From positions 62,001 through 126,000 of the forward strand of contig CALRGV010000001.1 in assembly GCA_943358175.1 (NCBI GenBank): a DNA stretch of 64,000 bases, in the 5' to 3' direction. Of the stretch, positions 29,102 through 39,606 are shown piece after piece. Source of the DNA: Candidatus Peribacteria bacterium (GTDB taxonomy: Bacteria; Patescibacteriota; Gracilibacteria; UBA1369; LOWO2-01-FULL-3). Under the pieces are notes generated by a model. That model was given only the letters and a program-made list of their open reading frames with translations, did not search any database and was not told the DNA's origin. The number at the start of each line of letters is the position of its first letter. Positions within the stretch are counted from its first letter, which is position 1. The position numbers and the translations under genes were made by a program.

Positions 29102-29372
29102 TACCTACATGCAGCCAATCATCGTCATGTGCATGTCCAAAGCTAGGAGGGTTGGTAGGTAAAGATATCTTAAATCTCTCTTGGCTTGGTACTGATCTTC
29201 CAAAGTGTTCCTTTCCAACTGTGCTTGGTTGAATGCCTGATAATGCTTGTCTTATTTGATTTTGCGTTTGGTCAGCATCGGTTGGTTCAGCAATTTGGTT
29301 AACTGCTGCTTCAGGCTGAGTTCCTATCATTGAGCTGGTGTCTATATCTGGGATTGCTTCACGATCTGCCAT
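29091..29372 (-). CDS. Small hypothetical protein
   Basis: 93-aa ORF MADREAIPDIDTSSMIGTQPEAAVNQ...; no domain recognised. Confidence 0.5.
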   Translation of the reverse strand: MADREAIPDIDTSSMIGTQPEAAVNQIAEPTDADQTQNQIRQALSGIQPSTVGKEHFGRSVPSQERFKISLPTNPPSFGHAHDDDWLHVGKYE

Positions 29373-29471
29373 ACATTTGTTGATTAGAATTTTAATTTAA
29401 CGAGATGGATTATAACAATTTTTTTTTTCAGGTCAATGCAAAAGGAAAAGAACATGCGACTAAGTCGCATT

Positions 29472-29546
29472 TGGTGCACCCGGGGGGAATCGAACCCTCA
29501 TTGCTGGTTCCGAAGACCAGAGCTTTATCCGTTAAGCTACGGGTGC
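29472..29546 (-). tRNA. tRNA-Arg (anticodon TCG), CCA encoded
   Basis: Minus strand GCACCCGTAGCTTAACGGATAAAGCTCTGGTCTTCGGAACCAGCAATGAGGGTTCGATTCCCCCCGGGTGCACCA; 7-bp acceptor stem, loop CTTCGGA, TTCGATT T-loop. Confidence 0.93.
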
Positions 29547-29559
29547 ATGTTGGTGATAT

Positions 29560-29593
29560 TTTAAAGGCGGCTCTTTAGCTTGCCGCCTTTAAA
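29560..29593 (-). terminator. 12-bp perfect hairpin between secDF and tRNA-Arg
   Basis: TTTAAAGGCGGC(29560-29571)/GCCGCCTTTAAA(29582-29593). Confidence 0.6.
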
Positions 29594-29626
29594 TTCTATT
29601 GGATTTTCTGAGATTTTTCAATCTCT

Positions 29627-32600
29627 CTATTTTTTCAACTTTTTATCACTCCAGTATACGATTAGTGGCGCGGCGATGAAGATTGAAGTGTAGCCCGCTA
29701 TAATTACGCCAAGCATAAGAGCTAATACAAAGTAGAATATTGAAGCGTGGCCGAAAATCAGAATAGCGAACATTGTTAGCGCAATTGAAATAGATGTATT
29801 GATAGATCTGGCCAAAGTTTCGTTGAGAGCTTTGTTGGCAATTTCTTTTACATTATCAAGTGAGCTGGTAGTTAATGTTTCTCTTAGACGGTCGAAGATT
29901 ACAATCCTATCATTAACCGAATATCCAAATAGTGTAAGCATAGCTGTCGCAAAGAGGGCGTCAATTTCTACGTCGAGGAATTTACCAAGTACCGCGAAGA
30001 TACCCATGATAATCACTACGTCGTGTATCAAAGTAACGATAGCACTGGCACCAAAACGCCATGGGCTAATTTCTTTTGGAATTTTGCGGAAAGCAAAGTA
30101 GAGATAAATGACGATCATTATTATAGAAATCACTCCGGCAACGATGGCTTTGTTTAGTAAAGTTTCACCAAGGATTGGGCCGATAGTTGTGAAGCGAGTT
30201 TCTTCAAATGCTGATAATTTTGTTTTTAATGTTGTTAGTAGTAATTCATGGTTAGCAGGGGTGAGATAGTTGGTTTTAACTATGAATTCGTTTTTAGCTG
30301 AAGTTACTATATTAATAGAGCTGAGATTGAATTTTTCTTCATCTGTAGTCTTAATGATTTTATCATTTACTGTGCTTGGAGGAAGGGTTTCTGTTGGTTT
30401 TGTCGGAATAGTTGTTTTATTGTTTAATTCAGTACCGGTAGTCTCTAATGCTTTGAAAATTTGATCCTTTGTAATCGGATCTTTGAATTTCAAGGCCATT
30501 AATGAACCTCCTTTGAAATCAATGCCTAAATTTAAACCAAAGGTGAAAATTGCCAAGAGGGCTACCATGAAAGCAACTGCTGAAGTGGTAAACCAAATTT
30601 TGCTTTTACCGATAAAATCAAAAGATGAATCTTTTTTATCTCCGCTAACTCCCAGTAATTTTAGATTGTTAGTGATGTTTGTACTAGCAAGACCTTGTAA
30701 GAGAAGTTTGGTAATTGTTATAGCCGTAAACATGGAAACAAGGATACCTGCTGCAAGATTGAAGGCAAAACCTCTAATGATTGAGCTTCCGAAGTAAAAG
30801 AGGATACCGCAAGTAATTAATGAGGAGAAATTTGAATCTCTGATGGCGCTCCAGGCTCTGTTGAAGCCAATCTCTATGGCAGTGTTTAGTTTGTTGCCTG
30901 CTCTTAATTCTTCTTTGATTCTTTCGAAAATAAGTACATTGGCATCTACGGCCATACCGAAAGATATAATGATACCGGCAATACCGGCTAGTGTCAGTAC
31001 TACTCCACTCTTCAAGAGGAAAGTTAAGAAGAAGAATCCTACACAGCTCAATATGAATGAGAATAATTTTTCCCAACCAGGTTCACGGCCATTAATAATT
31101 TTCCAAACAATGAAGCCAAAGATAACAATGGCAATTAATAATGCCAAACCAAGATTTAGATGAGCTTTGATTAAGAAAAGGAGAAGTATGCCATAAATAA
31201 TTAAAGCTGCGCTGGCAACTAAACCAGGTAGGCGATAGTAAACGATCATGAAGACCATGACTAATAATATACCAATGAAACCGGCCATGAGACTTTGATT
31301 CAGGGCTTCTTTTCCTAGGGTAGCGCCTAATGTGTATTCTCCTGTAAGAACGATTGGTGCCGGGATAGCACCTGTATTCAAGTCTCTTGCAAGATTTTTC
31401 GCTTCTTCGTTGCTGAAGCTACCATTTATTTGGGCTTTTCCGCCGGAAATTTTTTCATTTACTCTTGGGCTGGAAATCATTTCTCCACCTACGAAGATGG
31501 CAATTGGTTTGCCAACGTTTTTTGCGGTGAGATCTTCAAACATTTTTGCACCTTCATCATCGAATTGGATATTCACATAAGGTTGAAAAAAGTTGTCTAC
31601 TTGTACATCTGCATGAACGAAGTGTTTACCGTTTAAATCCGTATCTTTCCATTCGTTAGGGTTTGTGGAATAGCTCAGTATTTCGTATTTGTACTTTTGT
31701 TGTTTAACATTTATTTGAACAGAGTCGGCACGGATTATATTGTAGCCGTTTTGGGTTTTTACAATGTCACTCATGTCTCCATCTTTCGCGAGGCTCAAAG
31801 ATGCTTTTTCAAAATCATATGGATATGAGCCATTACCGGTTATAGGGTTTTCCAGTTTTCCTCCGTTGGCGGCGCTGTCGGTATCGTCAGAGTATTTTTT
31901 AGCTAAATCTTCGAATTTGTCGCCTTTATCCAATTTATCTTTTACTTCTTTAGCAAGTTTATAAGCTTCATCTTCATTTCTAGTTACAGTAGCGGTGGCT
32001 TTTTCAGCTCCCTTGTAGGCTAGAAGAATGTTACTTACTTCTACTTGTTTTTGATCTTTAACTTCTTCTTTAATATCAATTAATTTGATAATATTTAAAC
32101 TGGTGTCTTGTACGGCCTGTCCGCTTGCATTTAAGGCAAAAGTGCCGCTGGATTCTACGAGTTTCTTTGTAACCTCTCCTGTTTTCATTTTGCCAAGAGT
32201 GTCTTTCAAATAAGTTGGAAGATCTGAGCCGAAAGCGTAGTCCGATTTTTGATATTTAATTTTGTCAGCGGCTGATTGAGATTCTTCTTGAGCTACTACT
32301 ATAAAATCTGCTCCTCCATTGATTTTATCTTGAGTTGATTGAGCGGCTTGCTTTATTTTCTCTTTTTCTTGAGGATCAAGTTCGGTTTTTTGTTCTTTGA
32401 ATTCGAGCTGGATGGTTTTCCCTACCGCTTCTTTTGCTTTTTCAATACTGACTTCTTTTTTCTCGTCGTCTGTAATACTTGCCAATACTTTGTCTTTGCC
32501 GAGATATTTATCCACATCAAGCTGTCCTATGACGGCATTGTTTGCTAATTCTACTATTATATGAGCTTCTTCGGCGATTGTAGAATTATAGATATTTGGT

Positions 32601-32878
32601 TCTTCCACTCCTAAACTGTCTACACGTTTTCTGATAACTTCCTGTACTCCATCTATGATGCTTTTACGATCTTTTTCCGGAACGCTACGAAGATCAATTT
32701 TATAATCCAACTGTGAACCACCTTGCAAATCGAGTCCGAGGTTTACTTTTGCCTTCAAAATAGATTGAGGAGTAAACGGAGCGATTTTTTGTTGAATGTT
32801 GCTAGGTAAATCAAAAAAGCCAAGAGCTAGAGTTGCTATAAGAATGGTTAGCAGTTTCCAGGAGAGATGTTTTTTCAT
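29627..32878 (-). CDS. secDF: SecD-SecF fusion with parvulin-like (PpiC) insertion(s) in the SecD extracytoplasmic domain
   Basis: LGLDLQGGSQLDYKID, GMAVDANVLIFERIKEELRAG, DFKGGSLMALKF, GYSVNDRIVIFDRLRE; inserted VSNILLAYKGAEKA...GDKFEDLAKKYSDDTDSAANGGKLENP...SLSLAKDGDMSDIVKTQNGYNIIRAD. Confidence 0.92.
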   Translation of the reverse strand: MKKHLSWKLLTILIATLALGFFDLPSNIQQKIAPFTPQSILKAKVNLGLDLQGGSQLDYKIDLRSVPEKDRKSIIDGVQEVIRKRVDSLGVEEPNIYNSTIAEEAHIIVELANNAVIGQLDVDKYLGKDKVLASITDDEKKEVSIEKAKEAVGKTIQLEFKEQKTELDPQEKEKIKQAAQSTQDKINGGADFIVVAQEESQSAADKIKYQKSDYAFGSDLPTYLKDTLGKMKTGEVTKKLVESSGTFALNASGQAVQDTSLNIIKLIDIKEEVKDQKQVEVSNILLAYKGAEKATATVTRNEDEAYKLAKEVKDKLDKGDKFEDLAKKYSDDTDSAANGGKLENPITGNGSYPYDFEKASLSLAKDGDMSDIVKTQNGYNIIRADSVQINVKQQKYKYEILSYSTNPNEWKDTDLNGKHFVHADVQVDNFFQPYVNIQFDDEGAKMFEDLTAKNVGKPIAIFVGGEMISSPRVNEKISGGKAQINGSFSNEEAKNLARDLNTGAIPAPIVLTGEYTLGATLGKEALNQSLMAGFIGILLVMVFMIVYYRLPGLVASAALIIYGILLLFLIKAHLNLGLALLIAIVIFGFIVWKIINGREPGWEKLFSFILSCVGFFFLTFLLKSGVVLTLAGIAGIIISFGMAVDANVLIFERIKEELRAGNKLNTAIEIGFNRAWSAIRDSNFSSLITCGILFYFGSSIIRGFAFNLAAGILVSMFTAITITKLLLQGLASTNITNNLKLLGVSGDKKDSSFDFIGKSKIWFTTSAVAFMVALLAIFTFGLNLGIDFKGGSLMALKFKDPITKDQIFKALETTGTELNNKTTIPTKPTETLPPSTVNDKIIKTTDEEKFNLSSINIVTSAKNEFIVKTNYLTPANHELLLTTLKTKLSAFEETRFTTIGPILGETLLNKAIVAGVISIIMIVIYLYFAFRKIPKEISPWRFGASAIVTLIHDVVIIMGIFAVLGKFLDVEIDALFATAMLTLFGYSVNDRIVIFDRLRETLTTSSLDNVKEIANKALNETLARSINTSISIALTMFAILIFGHASIFYFVLALMLGVIIAGYTSIFIAAPLIVYWSDKKLKK

Positions 32879-32940
32879 AAAAGTCGGTAGTTATAGATGT
32901 TATTTATTAGTAATAATTTGGGATATGGTATTTCTTTCTC

Positions 32941-33372
32941 TTATTTTGACAGCTTTGCTGTCTGGCTCCGCAGTCTGTTGTTTAGTTCTTTATCTAGTGT
33001 TTCATTGTTTCCCTTACCGCTTCGTCCGTAGTCATCGTGTAATTTTACTACATCTTCCAGGTCGGGTGTGGATACTTCGAAAACTTCTGTGTCTTCCAAG
33101 GCCTCTAAGCGGTGGATAGTATATGGAGTCACGTCAATTTTGTCACCTTCATTTAAGATTTTCTCTTGCAGGTTTGACTGGTCTGTGCCGTAAGTAAGTT
33201 TGACTTGTCCTTTATATACATACTGTGTTTCGAGTTTTTTTTCGTGATATTGCAGGCTGTAGCGATGGCCTTTTTTTATTTGAAGAATTTTGCCGGCGTA
33301 TCTATCGGTATGGGCAAACCAAATTTCTTGGCCCCAGGGTTTTGGTTTAATTTCAATTTTATGATCTTCCAT
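32941..33372 (-). CDS. Type II mannose-6-phosphate isomerase-like cupin
   Basis: KPWGQEIWFAHTDRYAGKILQIKKGHRYSLQYHEKK...LNEGDKIDVTPYTIHRLEAL. Confidence 0.8.
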   Translation of the reverse strand: MEDHKIEIKPKPWGQEIWFAHTDRYAGKILQIKKGHRYSLQYHEKKLETQYVYKGQVKLTYGTDQSNLQEKILNEGDKIDVTPYTIHRLEALEDTEVFEVSTPDLEDVVKLHDDYGRSGKGNNETLDKELNNRLRSQTAKLSK

Positions 33373-33414
33373 AGGAAAGAAGTAAATTTTTCTGGGGTAC
33401 TATAACAGGTTTGT

Positions 33415-34452
33415 CTACTGATTCAAGTCTTTTACTCTTTTGCTGTCTTCTTTGTTGCAAACCAGTAGGCCGTTTGGGCTGTCTATGATCACGGTGTCAG
33501 TGAGGCTGATGCCTGCGACGCGTTCATTGTTGTCTGAATAGATTAGGCAGCCGGAGCAGCCGATCAGTTTCGTGTCACCTCTGGTGATGTTTTCTTCTTT
33601 GGTTTTAGCTAATTCTTCCCAGATTGCTTTGAAACTGCCAATGTCCGACCAACCCAGATCGGCTTTAATGATTCTGACGATGGAGGGATCGAGTTTTTCC
33701 ATAATTGCATAATCAAGAGAATTTTTTTCTAAAGTTCCATAGAGAGTTTGGGTTTCTTCCGAAATCTCTCCTGTAGAGGAAACCATTTTTTGAAGTTTTT
33801 CGTAGGTTTCAGGTTGAAATTTTTGATAATATTGTAGAATGGTGTCAGCTTTCCAGACGTAGAGACCTGTGTTCCAGAGATAATTACCGTCTTCTAAGAA
33901 TTTTTTTGCTGTTTCCAGATTCGGTTTTTCTTTAAAGCAATCTAATTGGTAAATTTCGGTGTTGTCTATTTTTTCAACTACCGGACCGAGTTTTACGTAG
34001 CCGTAATTGATGTTTGGCTCAGTGGCTTCCACTTCAATAATATTCAAAGTGTCCTTTGCTTGAGCAAGTTTTTCAGCGAGTTTTAATTTTGCCTGAAACT
34101 CAGCCTTGTTTTTAATCAGATGGTCGGCGTAAATGATGGCCATTACTTCGCCAGGATGTCTTTTGGCGATTATTGTTGAAGCAAAGCCAATGCAGGGGGC
34201 TGTGTCGCGTAAAGCAGGTTCGATAATAATATTTTTTCCGGGAATGTTTGGGCAGAGTTCACGGACAATGCCAAGATGTTTTTCGTTAATGGCAATATAA
34301 ATATCTTCAGGTTGCAAAAAATCCAGCCTTTCGACTGTTTCTTCCAGCATGGTTTTGTCAGAAACCAGTTTTTGAAACTGTTTCGGTCTTTCCGGTGTGG
34401 AAAGGGGCCAGAGTCTGGTGCCCCCGCCTCCTGCGAGTATTACTGCTTTCAT
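33415..34452 (-). CDS. manC: Mannose-1-phosphate guanylyltransferase
   Basis: MKAVILAGGGGTRLWPLSTPERPKQFQKL, EPALRDTAPCIGFA, YADHLI, NYGYVKLG, LGWSDIGSF. Start moved from 34488. Confidence 0.9.
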   Translation of the reverse strand: MKAVILAGGGGTRLWPLSTPERPKQFQKLVSDKTMLEETVERLDFLQPEDIYIAINEKHLGIVRELCPNIPGKNIIIEPALRDTAPCIGFASTIIAKRHPGEVMAIIYADHLIKNKAEFQAKLKLAEKLAQAKDTLNIIEVEATEPNINYGYVKLGPVVEKIDNTEIYQLDCFKEKPNLETAKKFLEDGNYLWNTGLYVWKADTILQYYQKFQPETYEKLQKMVSSTGEISEETQTLYGTLEKNSLDYAIMEKLDPSIVRIIKADLGWSDIGSFKAIWEELAKTKEENITRGDTKLIGCSGCLIYSDNNERVAGISLTDTVIIDSPNGLLVCNKEDSKRVKDLNQ

Positions 34453-34530
34453 ATGATGGGATTGTATCAGGTGTTTTACTTTTTGCAATATGCCAAATAT
34501 TTGCTATTTTTAAGTAAATAACCCAAATCT

Positions 34531-35241
34531 ATGTATAAACTGGTTTTAATCAGACATGGTGAGAGTACTTGGAATAAGGAGAATCGTTTTACAGGATGGA
34601 CTGATGTTGCTTTATCCGAGAAAGGTGTGAGTGAGGCTCATGAAGCCGGAAAGCTTTTGAAAAAAGAGGGTTTTAGTTTTGATTTGGTTTTCACTTCTTT
34701 ATTAAAGAGGGCTATTGGAACGATGCAGATTGTGCTTGAAGAAATGGGTTTGCAGGATTTGCCTGTCAATAAATCGTGGCGTTTAAATGAAAGGCACTAT
34801 GGGGCTTTACAGGGCCTGAATAAAGCTGAAACTGCGGAGAAATATGGTGATGAACAGGTACAACTCTGGCGTAGAAGCTATGATATTCGTCCGCCTGCTT
34901 TGACTAGGGATGATACTAGATATCCGGGAAATGATCCTGTCTATAAGGATTTGAATGAGCAGGATTTACCGTTGACGGAATGTTTGAAGGATACTGTTGA
35001 GAGATTTTTGCCTTGTTGGGAAAAGAAAATTATTCCGGAAATAAGAGCCGGAAAAAATATTTTAATTGTGGCGCATGGTAATAGTCTGAGAGCCTTGGTG
35101 AAATATTTGGATAATGTTTCTGATCAGGAAATTGTTGGGCTCAATATTCCAACCGGGGTTCCTTTCGTCTATGAATTGGATAAAAATTTAAAACCTATTC
35201 GCCATTATTATTTGGGTGAGGCTACATCAAAAGGGTATTGA
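34531..35241 (+). CDS. gpmA: 2,3-bisphosphoglycerate-dependent phosphoglycerate mutase
   Basis: [67 protein letters not shown]. Confidence 0.95.
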   Translation: MYKLVLIRHGESTWNKENRFTGWTDVALSEKGVSEAHEAGKLLKKEGFSFDLVFTSLLKRAIGTMQIVLEEMGLQDLPVNKSWRLNERHYGALQGLNKAETAEKYGDEQVQLWRRSYDIRPPALTRDDTRYPGNDPVYKDLNEQDLPLTECLKDTVERFLPCWEKKIIPEIRAGKNILIVAHGNSLRALVKYLDNVSDQEIVGLNIPTGVPFVYELDKNLKPIRHYYLGEATSKGY

Positions 35242-36079
35242 AGTACCAATTCAGAATTTCTTGTCCTAAAAAGATGGAAGTGACTGTTCCAATTATCAGG
35301 AATGGTCCGAATGGAATGGTACTTTTGCGATGGATTTTTTTTGCAGCAATTAATATGAGACTGAGGACTCCTCCTAATAAATAGGCTATAAGGAGAGCAA
35401 GAATTGCTATCATCCATCCGGAAAAAATTCCGGTGGTCCAGCTTAGTAAAATGCCCATAAGTGCTCCAAGTCTGAGGTCTCCACCGCCAATCCAAGTTCC
35501 TTTTGAAAAGAAATATTGGAGGAAAAAGAAAAGGAAAATTATGCCACCGCCGATTAACATATTGATTACTGTTTGCATCACCGGGTTGAAAGAAATTATG
35601 CCGGCGATTGCGATGGCAATGGCTGGTAATGATAATTTGTCCGGAATTTCTTTGTGACGTAAATCAAAGAAAAATATTGCCATAAGAAAACTGAATTCTA
35701 CGAGGTAAAAAGCTAATATCGAGAGAGTTCTCCAGTCGATGATATAGTTGAAAAATTGTGAATTAACGAGTGATGGAATAGTGATTATGAAATTCCAATG
35801 AAGAAAACTAATTAGGAAAAGTGCTCCGGTTAAAAATTCCAGGAGGAGGTAATGAACGGAAATTCTTTTGTTGCAATAAGCGCATTTACCGCGGAGAAAA
35901 ATCCAGCTGAGAACCGGAAAGAGGTGGCGCCATTTTAATTTTTTCTTGCAGGCCGGACACATGGAATTACCTGTGAGAATGCCTTTTTTATTGGCTTGTA
36001 GACGATAAATAACAACACTTAAAAAGCTGCCAATTGCGGAGCCGAGGATGAAAATTATCGCTGAAGCTAGGAGTTCCAT
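35222..36079 (-). CDS. Type IV prepilin peptidase
   Basis: [75 protein letters not shown]. Confidence 0.9.
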   Translation of the reverse strand: MELLASAIIFILGSAIGSFLSVVIYRLQANKKGILTGNSMCPACKKKLKWRHLFPVLSWIFLRGKCAYCNKRISVHYLLLEFLTGALFLISFLHWNFIITIPSLVNSQFFNYIIDWRTLSILAFYLVEFSFLMAIFFFDLRHKEIPDKLSLPAIAIAIAGIISFNPVMQTVINMLIGGGIIFLFFFLQYFFSKGTWIGGGDLRLGALMGILLSWTTGIFSGWMIAILALLIAYLLGGVLSLILIAAKKIHRKSTIPFGPFLIIGTVTSIFLGQEILNWYFNTLLM

Positions 36080-36110
36080 AGGATGATGGTTAGTGATTTT
36101 ATTGTAGTTC

Positions 36111-37535
36111 TTAACGGGGGATTGGACCGTTTTGATTTAGAAAATTGTAACGTGTGGCGGCGAGTTTACTAATCGAATTGCCACGACCCAGTGCGTAGGC
36201 TCTTTTATAATAAGCTTTTGCTTGATTATTGTCGCCGGATTTTTCAGAGAGCCAGCCATAATTCAGGTTTGCTGCGTCGAGATTTGGTTGCATGGAAATG
36301 GCGGTATCGAGATTTTTTTTCGCTTCATCGTATTCCCCCAATGCCGTATACGACCAGCCAAGTAGATTGTAGCTCATGGCATCATTTGGATGTGTTGATA
36401 GGGCTTGTCGGCTTAATATTAGGGCTTTTTCAGGTTGATCCAGATGTTCGATATTTAGCCATACTGCGCGCACAAAAATATCCATATTTTTGGTGTTTTT
36501 TGTTATTACTTTTTCGTAATTATTGGATGATTTTTGATAATCTTGTTTGAGTAAATAGAGGTCGCCGAGTTTAAGATTGATTTGATCTTTTGGCTCGTAG
36601 CCATTTTTATCAGCTTTTTCAATATAGTAAATTGCTTTGTCGAGGTCGTCTTTGGCAAAGTAGGCGAGGCCCAAATAAAAGAGAGTTTCCGGTTTTTGAG
36701 GAGTGAGATCTCTTGCTTGAATGAGTGCGTCTATCGCATCGTTTGGCATGTTGATATTTAAATAAGCATAGCCGAGAACGATCCAGGCGTCGCGGTAATT
36801 ATTTTTGGTATTGAGAATGTCGTAGAGCAGGGGAATCGCTGCCTGATACTCGTTTGTGGCTGTCATGGCTTTTGCTAGTAGCAGTTCCAGAAAGGTTTTT
36901 TCAGATCCTTTGTAGTATGAGAAATTCTGATAGGCGTCGAGGAATTTTTGATTATTTTCCAGGAGTGATTGTGCCGGAGCGGGAATTGTCTTGGCGATTT
37001 CTTGGAAGATTTTTTGAGCACCGTCGAAGTCTTTATAGAGTATTGTAATTATGCCTTTGTAATATTGTACGCGAGGATTTTCTTGGGCCAAATTCCAGAT
37101 TATTTTTTTGGCGTTTTCTATTTGGCGTATGCTTAAGTAGGTCCGGGCCAGGGCGATATTCAGATCAATTGAATCTGGTTTTGATTTTGTGGCTTGAGTG
37201 AAGAGTTCACGAGCTTCGTCGGTTTGGTTGTTTTTCAAATAAGTATCGCCCAGCTTGAGAATTAGGTCTGTGGAATCAGGTTTTATTTCTAAGGCTTTTT
37301 GATAATTGGCGACGGCGTTTTCAAGGTCGTCTTTATTTAAAAAGTCATCTCCGTTTTTTTCATAATTTTCGTTGCCATTTTGGATATTTTTTCCGCGAGA
37401 AATTTTTTGGTCGAGATTAGTGGTAATGGGTGAAAGATTTTCTAGTTGATCGGATTTCGGTTTTGAAAAATGTAGTGTAATGAAAATTACAGAAGCGATG
37501 ATTATTATCCATAATGTTGCGAGCAGTTTTTTCAT
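36111..37535 (-). CDS. TPR-repeat protein, membrane anchored
   Basis: N-terminal TM; repeated TPR motifs (ENAVANYQKALEIKPDSTDLILKLGDTYLKNNQTDEA...). Confidence 0.85.
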   Translation of the reverse strand: MKKLLATLWIIIIASVIFITLHFSKPKSDQLENLSPITTNLDQKISRGKNIQNGNENYEKNGDDFLNKDDLENAVANYQKALEIKPDSTDLILKLGDTYLKNNQTDEARELFTQATKSKPDSIDLNIALARTYLSIRQIENAKKIIWNLAQENPRVQYYKGIITILYKDFDGAQKIFQEIAKTIPAPAQSLLENNQKFLDAYQNFSYYKGSEKTFLELLLAKAMTATNEYQAAIPLLYDILNTKNNYRDAWIVLGYAYLNINMPNDAIDALIQARDLTPQKPETLFYLGLAYFAKDDLDKAIYYIEKADKNGYEPKDQINLKLGDLYLLKQDYQKSSNNYEKVITKNTKNMDIFVRAVWLNIEHLDQPEKALILSRQALSTHPNDAMSYNLLGWSYTALGEYDEAKKNLDTAISMQPNLDAANLNYGWLSEKSGDNNQAKAYYKRAYALGRGNSISKLAATRYNFLNQNGPIPR

Positions 37536-37542
37536 GTGGGAA

Positions 37543-38034
37543 TTAGGCGAAAGTGGCTTGCTTTAGGGCTAAAGAATTTGCGAGACAAATAGCTGCGGCG
37601 ATGGCGTCGGCGGCGTCATCAGGTTTTGGAGTGGTCTTGAGGCTGAGAATTATTTTTACCATTTGTTGGACCATTTTTTTGTCGGCTTTGCCGTAACCAC
37701 AGACGGCGGATTTAATTTCCAGTGGTGTGAACTCGTTTATTTGCAGACCAAAATTCGTTAATGTATGAAGAATGACACCACGAGCTTCCGAGACGGACAT
37801 TGCCGTTTTTACATTTTTTTGAAAAAATAATTTTTCGATTGAAGCGGTTTGTGGATGCCATTTTTCTATTAGAGTTGAAAGGTCTGTGGCGATTTGTTGT
37901 AGACGAATGTTTTGTGGAAGGCCGGCTTGAGTTTTTATACAGCCATAATCTTTTAAGTGAAATTTGCCATTTTCGTGGTCGAGGATGCTATAGCCTGTTG
38001 TTGCTGTACCTGGATCTATTCCTATGATTCTCAT
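37543..38034 (-). CDS. ruvC: Crossover junction endodeoxyribonuclease RuvC
   Basis: IIGIDPGTATTGYSIL, IEKLFFQKN, DDAADAIAAAICLA. Confidence 0.93.
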   Translation of the reverse strand: MRIIGIDPGTATTGYSILDHENGKFHLKDYGCIKTQAGLPQNIRLQQIATDLSTLIEKWHPQTASIEKLFFQKNVKTAMSVSEARGVILHTLTNFGLQINEFTPLEIKSAVCGYGKADKKMVQQMVKIILSLKTTPKPDDAADAIAAAICLANSLALKQATFA

Positions 38035-39449
38035 ATAGTTATGTTCGAAATTATTTTCTCTTTTTTGCTGGCGTTAGCGAGGATGACGATTTTGTTTTTT
38101 GGTTTAACTATTTTGTTTTTCTTGAGAATTTGAACGATTTGTTCGATCTTGTTTTCTTTAGTCAAAGTGTGCGCAAAAATATTGTTCAAGCCCCAGACGA
38201 GAGTGAGTTCACGAGCGGTTTCTTCTTTCTCACAAATGGTGATAATTGGTGTATGTGGACGATGCCTGGCTAGTTCGCGGGCGGTGTATCCATCAGATGT
38301 ATAAATAACCAAATAGTCAGCCTTGGTTTCTTCGGCCAAGTCGCAGGCGTTGGCGCAGTGAGGATTGACCACTTCACGACTATGTATAAAAAAATTGTTC
38401 TCAAGTTCGCTGTATTTTCTTAGCTCTTTTTCTACGGTGCTGGCGACGCGGCTTAGGGTGGCTGCAGCTTGAGCGGGAAATCTACCAATAGCGGATTCGT
38501 TTGAGAGCATGATGGCGTCGGTACGATCGTAGACTGCATTGGCGGCATCGGAAATTTCTGCACGAGTGGCGCGAGGATTGTTCACCATAGAAAGTAGGAC
38601 TTCTGTCGCGGTGATGACCGGCTTGGCATATTTATTGGAAAGGGCGATGATTCTTTTTTGAATAATGGGAACTTGTTCGGCCGGGATGTCTATGCCGAGA
38701 TCGCCGCGTGCAACCATGACTCCGTCGACAGTTTTAATAATTTCTTCGAGATTATCAACCGCGAGTTTCAATTCTATTTTGGCAATAATTTTTGTAGATT
38801 TTTTTTGTTTTGTGATTAATTTGCGAAGATTTTTTATGTCATTTGCATCTTTGACGAATGAGAGGGCAACATAATCGACATTATTTTTCAGACCAAAAAC
38901 GAGATCTTTTTTATCTTTTTCGGTGATCGTTTCAATATTTTGGGTAATACCCGGGAGGTGAACTCCGGCATGTCCACGTACGAGACCGCCGCATTTCACC
39001 AGACATTTTACATTTTCTTTATCAATGACTTGGAGAACCTGATTTTCAATTAGGCCGTCATTGAAAAGTATCATGTCATTTTTTTTCAGGCCTTTAGTGA
39101 AGGGTTTGAATTGGATGGGCAAGTGCGACGAAGGAGCATTTTTTTTCGATTTGTTTTTCGCTGAAGTTAAAATAAAAGTATCACCTTTTTTCAATTGCAC
39201 TCCTTCTGCCGGCAAATCTCCAAGACGAATTTTTGGACCTTGTAGATCCTGCAGAATGCCAATACGTTTGCCGGTATTTTTTTCGACAGTGTGAATATTG
39301 TTGATTAATTCCAGATGACTTTTGTAATCGCCATGTGAAAAATTGAGACGAGCTACATTCATCCCGGCCTGCACTAATTTGGTAATTTCTGTAACGGAAT
39401 TACTCGCAGGTCCAAGCGTACAAACAACTTTCGTATTTTTGATATGCAT
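38031..39449 (-). CDS. pyk: Pyruvate kinase
   Basis: KVVCTLGPASNS, NVARLNFSHG, DLQGPKIRLG, VARGDLGIDIPAEQVPIIQKRII. Confidence 0.96.
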   Translation of the reverse strand: MHIKNTKVVCTLGPASNSVTEITKLVQAGMNVARLNFSHGDYKSHLELINNIHTVEKNTGKRIGILQDLQGPKIRLGDLPAEGVQLKKGDTFILTSAKNKSKKNAPSSHLPIQFKPFTKGLKKNDMILFNDGLIENQVLQVIDKENVKCLVKCGGLVRGHAGVHLPGITQNIETITEKDKKDLVFGLKNNVDYVALSFVKDANDIKNLRKLITKQKKSTKIIAKIELKLAVDNLEEIIKTVDGVMVARGDLGIDIPAEQVPIIQKRIIALSNKYAKPVITATEVLLSMVNNPRATRAEISDAANAVYDRTDAIMLSNESAIGRFPAQAAATLSRVASTVEKELRKYSELENNFFIHSREVVNPHCANACDLAEETKADYLVIYTSDGYTARELARHRPHTPIITICEKEETARELTLVWGLNNIFAHTLTKENKIEQIVQILKKNKIVKPKNKIVILANASKKEKIISNITI

Positions 39450-39606
39450 GAGGAGGGGAATGATGGGGAAGTTTCTGAAAATGATTATATCAGAGTGTGG
39501 TATGATATAAAATATTTATTGCTGAATTGTGTTTAAATCTTTTCAATTGGCCTTTTCCGGTTGATTTTACTAAAATGGACAGGATTATTTATAATTTCAC
39601 TAGATT

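Noticed and set aside
28955-29146. + ORF 63 aa overlapping the hisIE end
   Set aside because: Out of frame with hisE; explained by the duplicated hisE remnant.
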